Source: Pseudomonadota bacterium (GTDB taxonomy: Bacteria > Pseudomonadota > Gammaproteobacteria > Steroidobacterales > Steroidobacteraceae). Taken from it: a stretch of 64,000 nt of DNA. The position numbers and the translations under genes were made by a program. Shown here one piece after another: positions 17,381 to 26,285 of the stretch (positions within the stretch are counted from its first letter, which is position 1; each line of letters starts with the position of its first letter). The notes below the pieces were generated by a model. The model ran no database searches. It saw nothing but the letters and a program-made list of their open reading frames with translations, and was not told where the DNA came from. The stretch covers positions 44,924 to 108,923 of the forward strand of contig JAJZDW010000009.1 in the NCBI GenBank assembly GCA_021851405.1. The letters are read 5' to 3'.

Positions 17381-18282
17381 GCCGCCGCGCGCGCCGGCTC
17401 CCCGTCGAGCTCCCCGGACAGATCGCCCAGCAGCTTGCCGAGCTCTCCGGCCATCACGGTGAAGTCCAGATCGAACTGCTCGAGCGGATCGATCTGTCCG
17501 CCATCCTCGCGCTCCGGGGCGAGTTCGAGGAATTGCAGTCGTTTGATGCCGAGCTTCTCGGTGAGCACGAAGGCAATCCGGCCGTTCCAGGTCAACCCCA
17601 ACTGGGTCGGGCGTTTACCGGCGCTCAGATGCGTGCGGATGTCCTGCCCGTCGAGCGGATGGTGCCGGTACCGGATGGTCGACTTCTGCGCATCCGCGGA
17701 CTGCAATTCCAAATCCTGCTCGAGCGCGAACGGGCCCGGCGCACCGCGCTGCAGCCACGCGGCCATCGAACCGCTCACCGAGCGCTCGGTGTCCCACATC
17801 TGCACCGCAAGACTCTCGAGCGTATCGCGCAGTGTCTCGATCACTTCCTCGGCCCGTGTGGCACTGGCGCTGTCGACCACCAGCCAGCCGGCACCCGCAT
17901 CGATCCACGCGCGCGTCACGGTTCGGCGCGTCAACGCGCGGGCGCGCAGTTCGTCCGCCACTTGCAGCTTCAACGCACGCATCTGCCGGCGGCCGACCGG
18001 GAAGCCCTGGGTCTCGGCCTGCTCGGCGGCGCGTCGCTCCGCCTCCTGGCGGATGATGGACGCCGGCAGCAGCTTCTGGTCGATGCCGAGCGCCAGCAGA
18101 TGCTGCGTCCCGATGGTGTGCAGCAGCCGGCCGGACGGCGATGGGGCCACCCAGCCGCGGCTGCGCATCTGCAGTGCGCTGCACGGCTGCAGAGGCGTGC
18201 GTCCGAGGGCAGCCTCCAGATCCGCCGCCGACCAGTTCCACTCCGGCGGCAGCCGGTACACGGTAAGATTCTTAAACCACAT
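17377..18282 (-). CDS. rdgC: Recombination-associated protein RdgC
   Basis: A 301-residue protein starting at the ATG that gives MWFKNLTVYRLPPEW, the invariant RdgC N-terminus; the frame continues 23 codons upstream without support. The length matches the family (~303). RdgC forms a ring dimer around double-stranded DNA and restrains RecA-mediated exchange. It is confined to beta- and gammaproteobacteria, supporting the taxonomic placement. It is monocistronic by context. Confidence 0.95.
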   Translation of the reverse strand: MWFKNLTVYRLPPEWNWSAADLEAALGRTPLQPCSALQMRSRGWVAPSPSGRLLHTIGTQHLLALGIDQKLLPASIIRQEAERRAAEQAETQGFPVGRRQMRALKLQVADELRARALTRRTVTRAWIDAGAGWLVVDSASATRAEEVIETLRDTLESLAVQMWDTERSVSGSMAAWLQRGAPGPFALEQDLELQSADAQKSTIRYRHHPLDGQDIRTHLSAGKRPTQLGLTWNGRIAFVLTEKLGIKRLQFLELAPEREDGGQIDPLEQFDLDFTVMAGELGKLLGDLSGELDGEPARAAA

Positions 18283-18435
18283 AATCGCAATGCCGGCGCA
18301 AAAGGCCGCGAGTATAGCGGCCCTCGTCCGATCCCGCCCCCCGGCGCTCATACCCGGCCCGTACGCCCCGCGCCCCTCCCGTAGCCGATGCGCACCAGCG
18401 CATCGGGCGCGCGGAATCCGCCGCGCACTCCCCGC

Positions 18436-19353
18436 ATGACAGCGCGCGCCTGGCTCGTATTTCTGGGCCTCGGCATCGTGTGGGGATTGCCGTATCTATT
18501 GATCAAACTCGCCGTACGCGAGCTCTCCCCGTGCGATATCGCGTGGGGCCGGATCACACTCGCAGCGCTGCTGCTCGCACCGCTGGCATGGCGGCGCGGC
18601 ACGCTCACGGTGCTGCGCACGCACACCGCGGCGATCTGCGCATTCGCACTCCTGGAGTTCGTGCTGCCGTACTGGCTCATCGCGGCAAGCGAGCGCTGGA
18701 TCCCCTCCTCCGTCGCCGGCATCCTGATCTCCGGCGTACCGCTCGCCACCGTGCCGGCCGCGCGATGGTTCGGCTTGCACGAGCCGCTCGGAACACGGCG
18801 CTTGAGCGGACTGCTCGGGGGTCTGCTCGGAGTCGCGGTGCTGCTCGGCTTCGGCAGCGTCACCGGCACGCGCGGCTGGATCGGTGTCGCCAGCATGGTG
18901 TTCGCCACGCTCTGCTACGCCACCGGCCCGATGATCGTGCAACGCCACCTGCAGGACGTCGACTCCCTCGGCGCGCTCGCCGCGAGTCTCGTGGTGGCGA
19001 GCGCCGCGCTCACGGTTCCGGCAGCACTGAGCCTCCCCGAGCGGATGCCGAGCGCCCTCGCGCTCGGTTCACTCGCCGTCCTCGGTGCGCTCTGCACCGC
19101 CGCATCGATGCTCGGGATGTTCTACCTCATCAAGCGGGCCGGCGCGGCCCGCACCGCCGTGGTCACCTACATCAACCCGATCATCGCCGCGGGACTGGGC
19201 GTATTCGTGCTGCACGAGCGGATCGGCTGGTCCGGGCCGCTCGGACTCGTCCTGATCCTGCTCAGTGTCGGGTTGTCCACGCACCGCGGCCCGCCGGCCC
19301 GGGCGCTGGCGGCCGAACCGGGCGGCGCGCGCCACGCCCTGCCCCGAAAATGA
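18436..19353 (+). CDS. EamA-family (DMT) permease
   Basis: A roughly 305-residue integral membrane protein with ten predicted hydrophobic helices and two EamA repeats. The first begins AWLVFLGLGIVWGLPYLLIKLAV and the second GWIGVASMVFATLCYATGPM. The second repeat ends in AVVTYINPIIAAGLGVFVLHERI, the classic EamA signature. I chose the ATG at 18436; an in-frame ATG at 18388 would add 16 basic residues. Neither has a clear Shine-Dalgarno. It is a putative exporter of amino acids or other metabolites; substrate unknown. Confidence 0.88.
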   Translation: MTARAWLVFLGLGIVWGLPYLLIKLAVRELSPCDIAWGRITLAALLLAPLAWRRGTLTVLRTHTAAICAFALLEFVLPYWLIAASERWIPSSVAGILISGVPLATVPAARWFGLHEPLGTRRLSGLLGGLLGVAVLLGFGSVTGTRGWIGVASMVFATLCYATGPMIVQRHLQDVDSLGALAASLVVASAALTVPAALSLPERMPSALALGSLAVLGALCTAASMLGMFYLIKRAGAARTAVVTYINPIIAAGLGVFVLHERIGWSGPLGLVLILLSVGLSTHRGPPARALAAEPGGARHALPRK

Positions 19354-19387
19354 ACGCGCCCGGTGCTGCCTCGCGGCGGCACCGGGC
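19354..19387. terminator. Bidirectional hairpin between convergent EamA and cyoD genes
   Basis: A nearly perfect 15-bp GC-rich stem with a TCGC tetraloop starts directly after the EamA stop and ends 21 bp before the cyoD stop. It can terminate both convergent transcripts, although neither side has a strong T-tract. Confidence 0.6.
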
Positions 19388-19408
19388 GCCTGACACGGAT
19401 CGGTCTTC

Positions 19409-19813
19409 TCAGTGCTGTCCGGACCACACCATGTGATGCATGGTCCCCGGGCTCATGCTGCTGGAGAGATGATGCATGATCCACAGCGACCCGATCATGA
19501 TGATCCCCACCATCAGCACCGTGTACAACAGTGCCGTCAGATTCCAGCGCTGCTCCTCGGAACGGTTCACGTGCAGGAAGTACACCACGTGCACGACGAT
19601 CTGCGCGACGGCGAACGCCGCGATCAGCACGCCCGTGCCGATGCCCGAGTGGCCCATCACCAGCGCGAAGGGCACGGCGGTGAGCACGATCGCCAGAACA
19701 AAGCCGATGATGTACTGCTTCTGGCTCGGGCTGTGATCCGAACCGTGTGCCCCGTGCGGCCCGTGCGGCCCGTGCGGCCCGTGGCCGGCGAGTGCTTCGT
19801 TTGCGACGTTCAT
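19409..19813 (-). CDS. cyoD: Cytochrome bo3 quinol oxidase subunit IV
   Basis: A 134-residue protein with three hydrophobic helices (YIIGFVLAIVLTAVPFALV, GVLIAAFAVAQIVVHVVYFLHV, LLYTVLMVGIIMIGSLWIM), the CyoD/COX4-prok pattern, and the conserved FLHVN after helix 2. The N-terminus is unusual: a His-rich GHGPHGPHGPHGAHG run encoded by a short tandem repeat (about 19747-19790). The C-terminus also carries extra His/Met residues (MSPGTMHHM). CyoD assists copper/heme site assembly in subunit I. Its start overlaps the cyoC stop. It is the last cyo gene; no heme O synthase (cyoE) follows. Confidence 0.93.
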   Translation of the reverse strand: MNVANEALAGHGPHGPHGPHGAHGSDHSPSQKQYIIGFVLAIVLTAVPFALVMGHSGIGTGVLIAAFAVAQIVVHVVYFLHVNRSEEQRWNLTALLYTVLMVGIIMIGSLWIMHHLSSSMSPGTMHHMVWSGQH

Positions 19814-20508
19814 TAGTGGGCCACTCCGAACAGGTAGACCAGAGAGAACACGCCCACCCAGATGATGTCGAGGAAGTGCCAGAACAGGCTCAGGCAGTTC
19901 AGGCGCGCCCGGTTCGTCTCGGTCAGTCCCTTGCGCATCACCGCCACCATCATCACGACCATGAAGATCAGGCCGCAGGTCACGTGCAGTCCGTGCGTGG
20001 CGACCAAGGTGAAGAAGCTCGAGAGGAACGCGCTGTGGCTCGGTCCGGCGCCGATTGCCACCATGTGGGCGAACTCACGCACCTCCATGGTGACGAAGCC
20101 CGCACCGAGCAGGAACGTCACGCCGAGCCAGCCCACCGTCGCGTTGCGGTTGTTTGCATTCATCGCAAGCGTCGCCAGACCGCAGGTGAAGCTGCTGAAC
20201 AGCAGGAACATCGTCTCGGTGAGCACGCTCGGCAGATCGAATAACTGCGCGCCGCTCGGTCCGCCGGCCGTGTGCCCGTGCAACACCGCGTAGGTGGCGA
20301 ACAGCCCAGAGAAGAGCAGGCAGTCGCTCATCAGATAGATCCAGAACCCGAGCTGGATCGTCGAGGCGACGTCGTGGTGATGTTCGACCTGGAAGTCGAC
20401 GGCATCGCCCGACTGACGCAATCCGCGCAGCGCATCGGCCGCATGGTCCGCGTAGCCCGGCTTCAAGGCCGCCGCACCGTTGTGCATGACAAGAGTTTCG
20501 TTGGACAT
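19813..20508 (-). CDS. cyoC: Cytochrome bo3 quinol oxidase subunit III
   Basis: A 231-residue protein with five transmembrane helices of the COX3 fold, starting from [27 protein letters not shown], the CyoC signature. [14 protein letters not shown] and [19 protein letters not shown] follow at the C-terminus. It stabilises the core oxidase in the inner membrane. It sits between cyoB (3 bp upstream) and cyoD (overlap). Confidence 0.95.
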   Translation of the reverse strand: MSNETLVMHNGAAALKPGYADHAADALRGLRQSGDAVDFQVEHHHDVASTIQLGFWIYLMSDCLLFSGLFATYAVLHGHTAGGPSGAQLFDLPSVLTETMFLLFSSFTCGLATLAMNANNRNATVGWLGVTFLLGAGFVTMEVREFAHMVAIGAGPSHSAFLSSFFTLVATHGLHVTCGLIFMVVMMVAVMRKGLTETNRARLNCLSLFWHFLDIIWVGVFSLVYLFGVAH

Positions 20509-20511
20509 CGA

Positions 20512-22491
20512 TTACACGCTCCCCGCTTTTACGCGGCCGTACAGCGCCTCGGACTTCCTGACCTCATCAGCGCCGATGTGGTAGTCCCGGTCGTCATCGA
20601 AGGCATGGCGGATCAGCGTCGCGACGGTCGCGGCGAAGCCGGCGATCACGAGCCACCAAATCTGCCAAACCAGCGCGAAACCCGTCACGAACATGCAGCC
20701 GGCCATGATGAAGCCGGTCGCCTTGTTGCGCGGCATATGGATCGGCACGAACGTGGCGCCCTTCAGGTCCACCCCGCGCTTCTTCATATCCCAGTACGCG
20801 TCGCGCTCACGCACGATCGGGATCCGCGCAAAATTGTAGGCAGGCGCCGGCGAGGGCAGCGACCACTCCAGGGTGCGCCCGTTCCACGGATCGCCCGTGG
20901 TGTCGCGCAGCTTCTCACGCTGTATGAACGTCACCACCAGCTGCAGCACCTGTGTAGCGATGCCGAGCGCAATGATGCCCGCGCCCACCGCCGCGATGAT
21001 GAACAGCGGATGCCAGGCGGCGACGTTGTAGTGATCCATCCGGCGCGTCGCGCCCATCAGGCCGAGCGCATACAGCGGCATGAACGCCACGTAGAAGCCC
21101 ACGAACCAGAACCAGAACGCCGCCTTGCCGAGCCCCTCGTGCAACCGGTAGCCGGTGATCTTCGGGAACCAGTAGGACACGCCGGCGAACACCCCGAACA
21201 CCACCCCGCCGATGATGACGTTGTGGAAGTGCGCGATCAGGAACAGGCTGTTGTGCAGCACGAAGTCGGCCGGCGGCTCGGCGAGCAGCACGCCGCTCAT
21301 CCCGCCGATCGTGAAGGTGATCAGGAACCCGAGCGTCCAGAGCATCGGGGTGTCGAAGCGCACCCGGCCGCGGTACATGGTGAAGATCCAGTTGAAGATC
21401 TTCACGCCCGTCGGCACCGCGATGATCATCGTCGTGATGCCGTAGAAGGCGTTCACGGCGGGCCCTGCGCCCATGGTGAAGAAGTGGTGCAGCCACACCA
21501 GCATCGACAGCACGGCGATCGCCATGGTCGCGTACACCATGGAGGTGTAGCCGAACAGCGGCTTGCCGGAGAAGGTGGGCACGATCTCGGAGAACACGCC
21601 GAACAGCGGCAGGATAAGGATGTACACCTCGGGGTGACCCCAGATCCAGATGAGGTTGATGTACATCATCGGATCGCCGCCGAGGGAGTTCGTGAAGAAA
21701 TGCATCCCCAGGTAGCGGTCCATGGTGAGTAGCCCGAGCGTCACGGTGAGGATCGGGAACGCCACCACGATCAGCACGCTGGCGCAGAGCGAGGCCCACA
21801 CGAACACCGGCATGCGCGTCATGGTCATGCCCGGGGCGCGCATCTTCAGAATCGTCGCGATGAAGTTGACCCCGGTGAGCGTCGTGCCGATACCGGAGAC
21901 CTGCAACGCCCAGATGTAGTAGTCCACGCCCACGCCCGGACTGAAGTGCAGCTCCGAGAGCGGCGGATAGGCCAGCCAGCCGGCGCGCGAGAAATTGCCG
22001 ATGGCGAGCGAGACGTTCACCAGCACTGCACCGGCGGCCGTCAGCCAGAAGCTGAAGTTGTTCAGCAGCGGGAACGCCACGTCGCGCGCACCGATCTGCA
22101 GCGGCAGGATGCAGTTCATCAGGCCGATGATGAACGGCATGGCCATGAAGAAGATCATGATCGTGCCGTGCGCACTGAACACCTGGTCGAAGTGCTCGGG
22201 CGGCAGGTAGCCCATGTTGCTGCCGTAGGACAGCGCCTGCTGCGCGCGCATCATGAGCGCATCGGCAAAGCCGCGCAGCAGCATGACGAAGGCGAGGATC
22301 ATGTACATGATCCCGATCTTCTTGTGATCGACCGAGGTCAGCCACTCCGTCCAGAGATACTTCCACTTGCCCAGGTAGGTGACGAGGGCGAGTACCGCCA
22401 CGACCGACAGCACCATGAGCGCGACTGCGCCCATGACGATCGGGACGTTGAAGGGGATGGCGCTGAGCGTCAACTTACCGAACATTCTCAC
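20512..22491 (-). CDS. cyoB: Cytochrome bo3 quinol oxidase subunit I
   Basis: A 659-residue catalytic subunit. It contains the low-spin heme ligand region [16 protein letters not shown], the crosslinked His-Tyr segment [18 protein letters not shown], the copper-B histidines in LHHFFTMG and the heme ligands in HFHNVIIGG. Length matches E. coli CyoB (663). It reduces oxygen to water at the heme-copper centre while pumping protons, with electrons from ubiquinol. Its start overlaps the cyoA stop (ATGA). Confidence 0.97.
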   Translation of the reverse strand: MRMFGKLTLSAIPFNVPIVMGAVALMVLSVVAVLALVTYLGKWKYLWTEWLTSVDHKKIGIMYMILAFVMLLRGFADALMMRAQQALSYGSNMGYLPPEHFDQVFSAHGTIMIFFMAMPFIIGLMNCILPLQIGARDVAFPLLNNFSFWLTAAGAVLVNVSLAIGNFSRAGWLAYPPLSELHFSPGVGVDYYIWALQVSGIGTTLTGVNFIATILKMRAPGMTMTRMPVFVWASLCASVLIVVAFPILTVTLGLLTMDRYLGMHFFTNSLGGDPMMYINLIWIWGHPEVYILILPLFGVFSEIVPTFSGKPLFGYTSMVYATMAIAVLSMLVWLHHFFTMGAGPAVNAFYGITTMIIAVPTGVKIFNWIFTMYRGRVRFDTPMLWTLGFLITFTIGGMSGVLLAEPPADFVLHNSLFLIAHFHNVIIGGVVFGVFAGVSYWFPKITGYRLHEGLGKAAFWFWFVGFYVAFMPLYALGLMGATRRMDHYNVAAWHPLFIIAAVGAGIIALGIATQVLQLVVTFIQREKLRDTTGDPWNGRTLEWSLPSPAPAYNFARIPIVRERDAYWDMKKRGVDLKGATFVPIHMPRNKATGFIMAGCMFVTGFALVWQIWWLVIAGFAATVATLIRHAFDDDRDYHIGADEVRKSEALYGRVKAGSV

Positions 22492-23378
22492 TTACTCCCA
22501 CGCGCCGGCGCAGCGGCGCGCGCCAGCAGCTGACCGGACCGGAACTTGCCCGCAAGAATCTGCTCGAACAGATTCGGCATGACCTGCGAGTAATACGTCA
22601 CGGGAACGTTTTCGCTCGGCTTATCAAGCGCGACGTAGTGCGCCGCATCGAGGTGCTGGCTCGAGGCTGACACCTTGGCGACCCACTGCTTGAAGTCCGC
22701 CGGGGTCATCGAGACCGCCTTGAAAGTCATACCGGAGAATCCATCGCCGCTGAAGTTCGCGGAAATGCCGCGGAAGGTGCCGGTGCGGCTGGCCACCAGG
22801 TTGTCCGCGGTCTGCATGTTCGCCATGGCGTAGATCTGGCTGCCGAGGCGCGGGATGAAGAACGAGTTCATCACGGTCGCCGAGGTGATGTGGAACACCA
22901 CCGGCACGCCGACCGGCATGGCCACCTCGTTCACCGAGGCGATGTGCAGATCCGGGTAGATGAACAGCCACTTCCAGTTCATCGCCACCGCCTCGACGTG
23001 GATCGGCTGATCCGGCGAGGGAATGTGACGGAACGGGTCGAGCTGGTGCGAGCTGCGCCAGGCGATCACACCGAGGATCGACACGATGATGACCGGGATG
23101 GTCCACATGACCACTTCGATGCGGGTCGAATGCGACCATTCCGGCTCGTACCGTGCCTTGGTGTTCGTGGCCCGGTAGCGCCAAGCAATGAGCACGACCA
23201 GCACGAGCACCGGGGCCACCACCACCAGCATCAGGCCGGTCGCGGTGTAGATGATCGAACGCTCCGCCATGCCGATGGGGCCTGCCGGATGCAGCAGCGC
23301 CCCGTGGCAGCCGGCCAGCAGCGCAGTTGCCGCCAACGGCAAAAGACGACAGAATCGAGACCAGAAGTGACGCATCAT
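22488..23378 (-). CDS. cyoA: Cytochrome bo3 quinol oxidase subunit II
   Basis: A 296-residue lipoprotein with a lipobox LLAGC (Cys24). Two transmembrane helices follow (about 40-70 and 88-110), then a cupredoxin domain. The copper-A ligand motif of cytochrome c oxidases (CxExC...H) is absent: the matching region reads [14 protein letters not shown], confirming a quinol oxidase. A CyoA C-terminal extension follows. It is first in cyoABCD. Direct repeats lie 84 bp upstream. Confidence 0.94.
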   Translation of the reverse strand: MMRHFWSRFCRLLPLAATALLAGCHGALLHPAGPIGMAERSIIYTATGLMLVVVAPVLVLVVLIAWRYRATNTKARYEPEWSHSTRIEVVMWTIPVIIVSILGVIAWRSSHQLDPFRHIPSPDQPIHVEAVAMNWKWLFIYPDLHIASVNEVAMPVGVPVVFHITSATVMNSFFIPRLGSQIYAMANMQTADNLVASRTGTFRGISANFSGDGFSGMTFKAVSMTPADFKQWVAKVSASSQHLDAAHYVALDKPSENVPVTYYSQVMPNLFEQILAGKFRSGQLLARAAAPARGSK

Positions 23379-23461
23379 GTGGGGCGAATACCAGCCGTGT
23401 TTCGAACGGCGAGAGGATGCCCCTCGGCCCCGGCCAAATCCTTAGCCCTCCCTGAATTGCG

Positions 23462-23477
23462 CTTAATCTTTCTTAAT
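23462..23477. promoter_or_regulatory. CTTAAT direct repeat upstream of cyoA
   Basis: CTTAAT occurs at 23462-23467 and 23472-23477, exactly 10 bp apart, on the same face of the helix, in an AT-rich island of the 164-bp gap between cyoA and the winged-helix regulator gene. OmpR/PhoB-type DNA-binding domains recognise such head-to-tail repeats, and the neighbouring gene encodes one. Assignment by proximity only. Confidence 0.4.
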
Positions 23478-23542
23478 TGATGTCCGTAGGGCTTGCGGCC
23501 GGTCTGCGCCGGCGTGTACATCAGCGTGTGAAGTGATTTTTG

Positions 23543-26095
23543 TCACGCTTCCAGCGCGGCCGTCATGGCCTCGTCCTCGCTCCAGCGGGCGCCGCTGTCC
23601 ATCAGCGCCTCGAGCCGCTGCGGCGCCAGCACGGCACTGAGCTGGCGCAGAATCCCCGCTTCGATCATGAGCTTCGCCGGGCTGCGTCCGGCAAACTCCT
23701 TGGAAAAGAATGCGTGTGCGTAGCCGATGAACTGGGCGGCGCGCTCGAAGCGCTCCTGGCGGGCCGCAATGGTCGCCAGGTGTTGCATGCCGCCGGCGAT
23801 CAGCACGGTGTCGAGTTCGCTGTCCTCGGCGAGCGGCAGCCCCTCGCGCAACGCGGCGCTTGCCGCGCCGATTTCGTCGTGCGCGATGAGGTATCCGGCA
23901 AGGTTGCACAGCGCATGTCCGAGCAACCCCGTACGCCGCGCCGCACGCGCCAGCGCGATCACTTCGCGGGCGCCGGCGATGGCCGCATCGATGCGCCCTT
24001 CGGCGAACTGCACCTCGGCTCGGTAGATGAGCGCCCGCCACGCCCAGAAGTCCGCATGGGAGCGCTGCCCGGCAGCCAGCGCTTCATCGAGCCGCGCGCG
24101 CGCCGCCTCGTACTGTCCGGCGACGGTGTGCGCGATGCCGAGATTGGTCAGGCAGAGCGCAAAGCTCTTCGGTTGCGCGCCAGCCGAGAGCATCCGCCGG
24201 CTCTCCTGCAACGCCTCGAGACCCTCCTCGGGCGCCCCGGTGCGCGCCAGGTTCAGGCCGTAAAATGCGAGCGCCCGGGCCAGATCGAGCGGCTCGCCCG
24301 ATTCGCGCAGCAGCGCGACCGCACGGCGCAAGGCCGGCACGGCGCGTCCACGCGGCTCGCCCGTGGAGAGAAAGCCGTAACCGAACCACAGATGCGCCTC
24401 GAGCGAGCGCGGTGTCTCGCCGCTCAGCGCGGCGGTGGCGCGCTCGAGGCGCGCGCGGCCCTCGGACATCAGCGAGAGCAGATACCACAACAGGTACGAG
24501 GAGGCCGCCAGCTCGACCCCGATCTGGGCATCGCCGTCGGCGCCGAACGCCCAATCGAGCGCGATGCGCACATTGTCGATCTCCGGGCCAACCTTCTCCA
24601 GCCACTCGACCGAGGGCGTGCGCTCCCAGACGAGGTGCGCGGCGTGCAGCAAGTCGCGGAAATAACGCGCGTGCAGCCGCGCCAGCGGCCCGAACTCACC
24701 GCTGTCGGCGAGCTTCTCCATCGCATAGGCATGCGTGGTCTCGAGCAGCCGATAACGCCGCTGCGGCCCGGAGGTATCGGCTACGACCAGCGACTTGTCG
24801 ACCAGTTCGGCGATCCGGCTGACGACCTCCCACTCCGGCAGCGCCGCATCGGCGACCACCTGCCCAGCCGCCTCGAGCGTGAAGCTGCCGGCGAACACGG
24901 CCAGGCGACGCAGCACGATGCGGTCCGGTTCGGCGAGCAGCCGATGACTCCAGTCGAGCGTCGCCCGCAGCGTCTGGTGGCGGGGCAGCGCCGTGCGCCG
25001 CCCCCCGGTGAGGACGTGAAAGCGCAGATCGAGCCGCTGCGCCAGACCGTCGATGCCGAGCGCCGCGGAGCGCGCAGCCGCCAGTTCGATGGCGAGCGGA
25101 ATGCCATCGAGGCGCCGACAGATCATCGCCACGGTGGCCGCATTGCGCTCGTTGAGCTCGAATTGCGGATCAGCCGCTTGGGCGCGCGCGACGAACAGAC
25201 GCACCGCGCCATGGCGCTGGGTGCTGGCGAGGCCGGCGATGTGCTCGGCTGGAAACTCCAGCGGACGCAGCCGCAGCGTGCACTCCCCTTCGATTCCGAG
25301 CGGCTCCTGGCTGGTGGCGAGAATGCGCACCTGCGGGGCGGCGGCGAGCAGTGCCTGCGCCTCGCGTGCCGCGGCGCCGATCAGATGTTCGCAGTTGTCG
25401 AGCGCCAGGAGCAGCTTGCGCTCGCGCAGCGCCGCGGCGAGGCGCTCGCCGGTCCACCGTCCCGTGCCGCTCTGCAGACCGAGCGCCGCGTGCATGGCGC
25501 TCGCGACCAGTTCCGGATCGGTGAGCGGGGCCAGTTCCGCGAGCCACACCCCGTCGGGAAATTCCTCGAGTGCCTCACGCGCCGCCTCGAGTGCGAGGCG
25601 GGTCTTGCCGATGCCGCCGGTGCCGACCAGAGTCACCAGCCGGTTGTGCCGCAGCAGCTCGTGCACCGTGGCGAGTTCGGCCTCGCGGCCGATGAAGTCT
25701 GAAATGGCCGCCGGCAGATTGGTCGGAGGCCTCTGCGCGTCGGTCGCGCCACGGGCACTGTCGGTCTCGGACCGCTCGCGCACCTCGCCGGTGAAGCGGT
25801 AGCCGCGCAGCGGCACGGTGACGATGAGATTGCGGTCCTTGCCGAGCGCCTTGCGCAGCGCCGAAATCTGCACCTGGATGTTGCTCTCCTCGACCACGAT
25901 GCCCGGCCAGGCGCGCGCCAGCAACTCTTCCTTGGTCACCAGGTCGCCGTGCGCCTCGAGCAGCACCAGCAGCACGTCGAAGGCGCGAGAGCCGAGCGCA
26001 ACGGGCTTATCGCCGCTGCGCAGCTCGCGCTGGCGGATCAGCAGCCGAAAGCGTCCGAACTCGAGGCAGTTCGCGCCTCGCGCATTACCGTGCAT
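23543..26095 (-). CDS. Winged-helix transcriptional regulator fused to an NTPase and TPR-like domain (AfsR/CadC-like)
   Basis: An 850-residue protein. Residues ~8-105 are an OmpR/PhoB-type winged helix (LEFGRFRLL...ALGSRAFDVLLVLLEAHGDLVTKEELL...SNIQVQISALRKALG...VPLRGYRF). After a linker, an NB-ARC/STAND ATPase carries Walker A GTGGIGKTR (about 153-161) and LALDNCEHLI as Walker B. The C-terminal ~450 residues are helical repeats (TPR/MalT-like), predicted to sense a partner or ligand. No receiver or membrane domain. I chose ATG 26095; a GTG at 26131 is an alternative. Same strand as and 164 bp upstream of cyoABCD, suggesting a role there, which is unproven. Target and signal unknown. Confidence 0.85.
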   Translation of the reverse strand: MHGNARGANCLEFGRFRLLIRQRELRSGDKPVALGSRAFDVLLVLLEAHGDLVTKEELLARAWPGIVVEESNIQVQISALRKALGKDRNLIVTVPLRGYRFTGEVRERSETDSARGATDAQRPPTNLPAAISDFIGREAELATVHELLRHNRLVTLVGTGGIGKTRLALEAAREALEEFPDGVWLAELAPLTDPELVASAMHAALGLQSGTGRWTGERLAAALRERKLLLALDNCEHLIGAAAREAQALLAAAPQVRILATSQEPLGIEGECTLRLRPLEFPAEHIAGLASTQRHGAVRLFVARAQAADPQFELNERNAATVAMICRRLDGIPLAIELAAARSAALGIDGLAQRLDLRFHVLTGGRRTALPRHQTLRATLDWSHRLLAEPDRIVLRRLAVFAGSFTLEAAGQVVADAALPEWEVVSRIAELVDKSLVVADTSGPQRRYRLLETTHAYAMEKLADSGEFGPLARLHARYFRDLLHAAHLVWERTPSVEWLEKVGPEIDNVRIALDWAFGADGDAQIGVELAASSYLLWYLLSLMSEGRARLERATAALSGETPRSLEAHLWFGYGFLSTGEPRGRAVPALRRAVALLRESGEPLDLARALAFYGLNLARTGAPEEGLEALQESRRMLSAGAQPKSFALCLTNLGIAHTVAGQYEAARARLDEALAAGQRSHADFWAWRALIYRAEVQFAEGRIDAAIAGAREVIALARAARRTGLLGHALCNLAGYLIAHDEIGAASAALREGLPLAEDSELDTVLIAGGMQHLATIAARQERFERAAQFIGYAHAFFSKEFAGRSPAKLMIEAGILRQLSAVLAPQRLEALMDSGARWSEDEAMTAALEA

Positions 26096-26216
26096 GAAAT
26101 TGGCTGGTCCAAAGGTCTCGAGACGGCGCACCGGCTCGCGAATCCCACGGTGAAAGTGTAACGCAACTACAGCGTCCCTCGGGCGCCAAGCGTGCGCCCC
26201 GGGCGCCCGGTCACGC

Positions 26217-26243
26217 TTTACGGCCAGCCCCGGCCGTGTATCA
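26217..26243 (+). promoter_or_regulatory. Promoter of the glycosidase-like gene at 26286
   Basis: TTTACG (26217-26222), a 16-bp spacer and TATCAT (26239-26244, five of six consensus -10 bases) form a plausible sigma70 promoter. The last -10 base is the first base of the operator, so repression by occlusion at the start site is expected. Confidence 0.5.
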
Positions 26244-26257
26244 TGGTAGCGCTACCA
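26244..26257. promoter_or_regulatory. Perfect LacI-type operator TGGTAGCGCTACCA
   Basis: A perfect 14-bp palindrome with the central CG typical of LacI/GalR-family operators, 28 bp before the ATG at 26286. It is the best copy of the motif also found at 7617, 8041 and 9824, tying this isolated gene to the sugar island 14-18 kb away. Confidence 0.78.
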
Positions 26258-26285
26258 ATTCTACTCGATCGAAGAGGGGGTCGTC

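Noticed and set aside
22488..23378. Cytochrome c oxidase subunit II with a copper-A site
   Set aside because: The CxExCxxxH copper-A ligands are absent, and the operon order is cyoABCD, so it is a quinol oxidase subunit.
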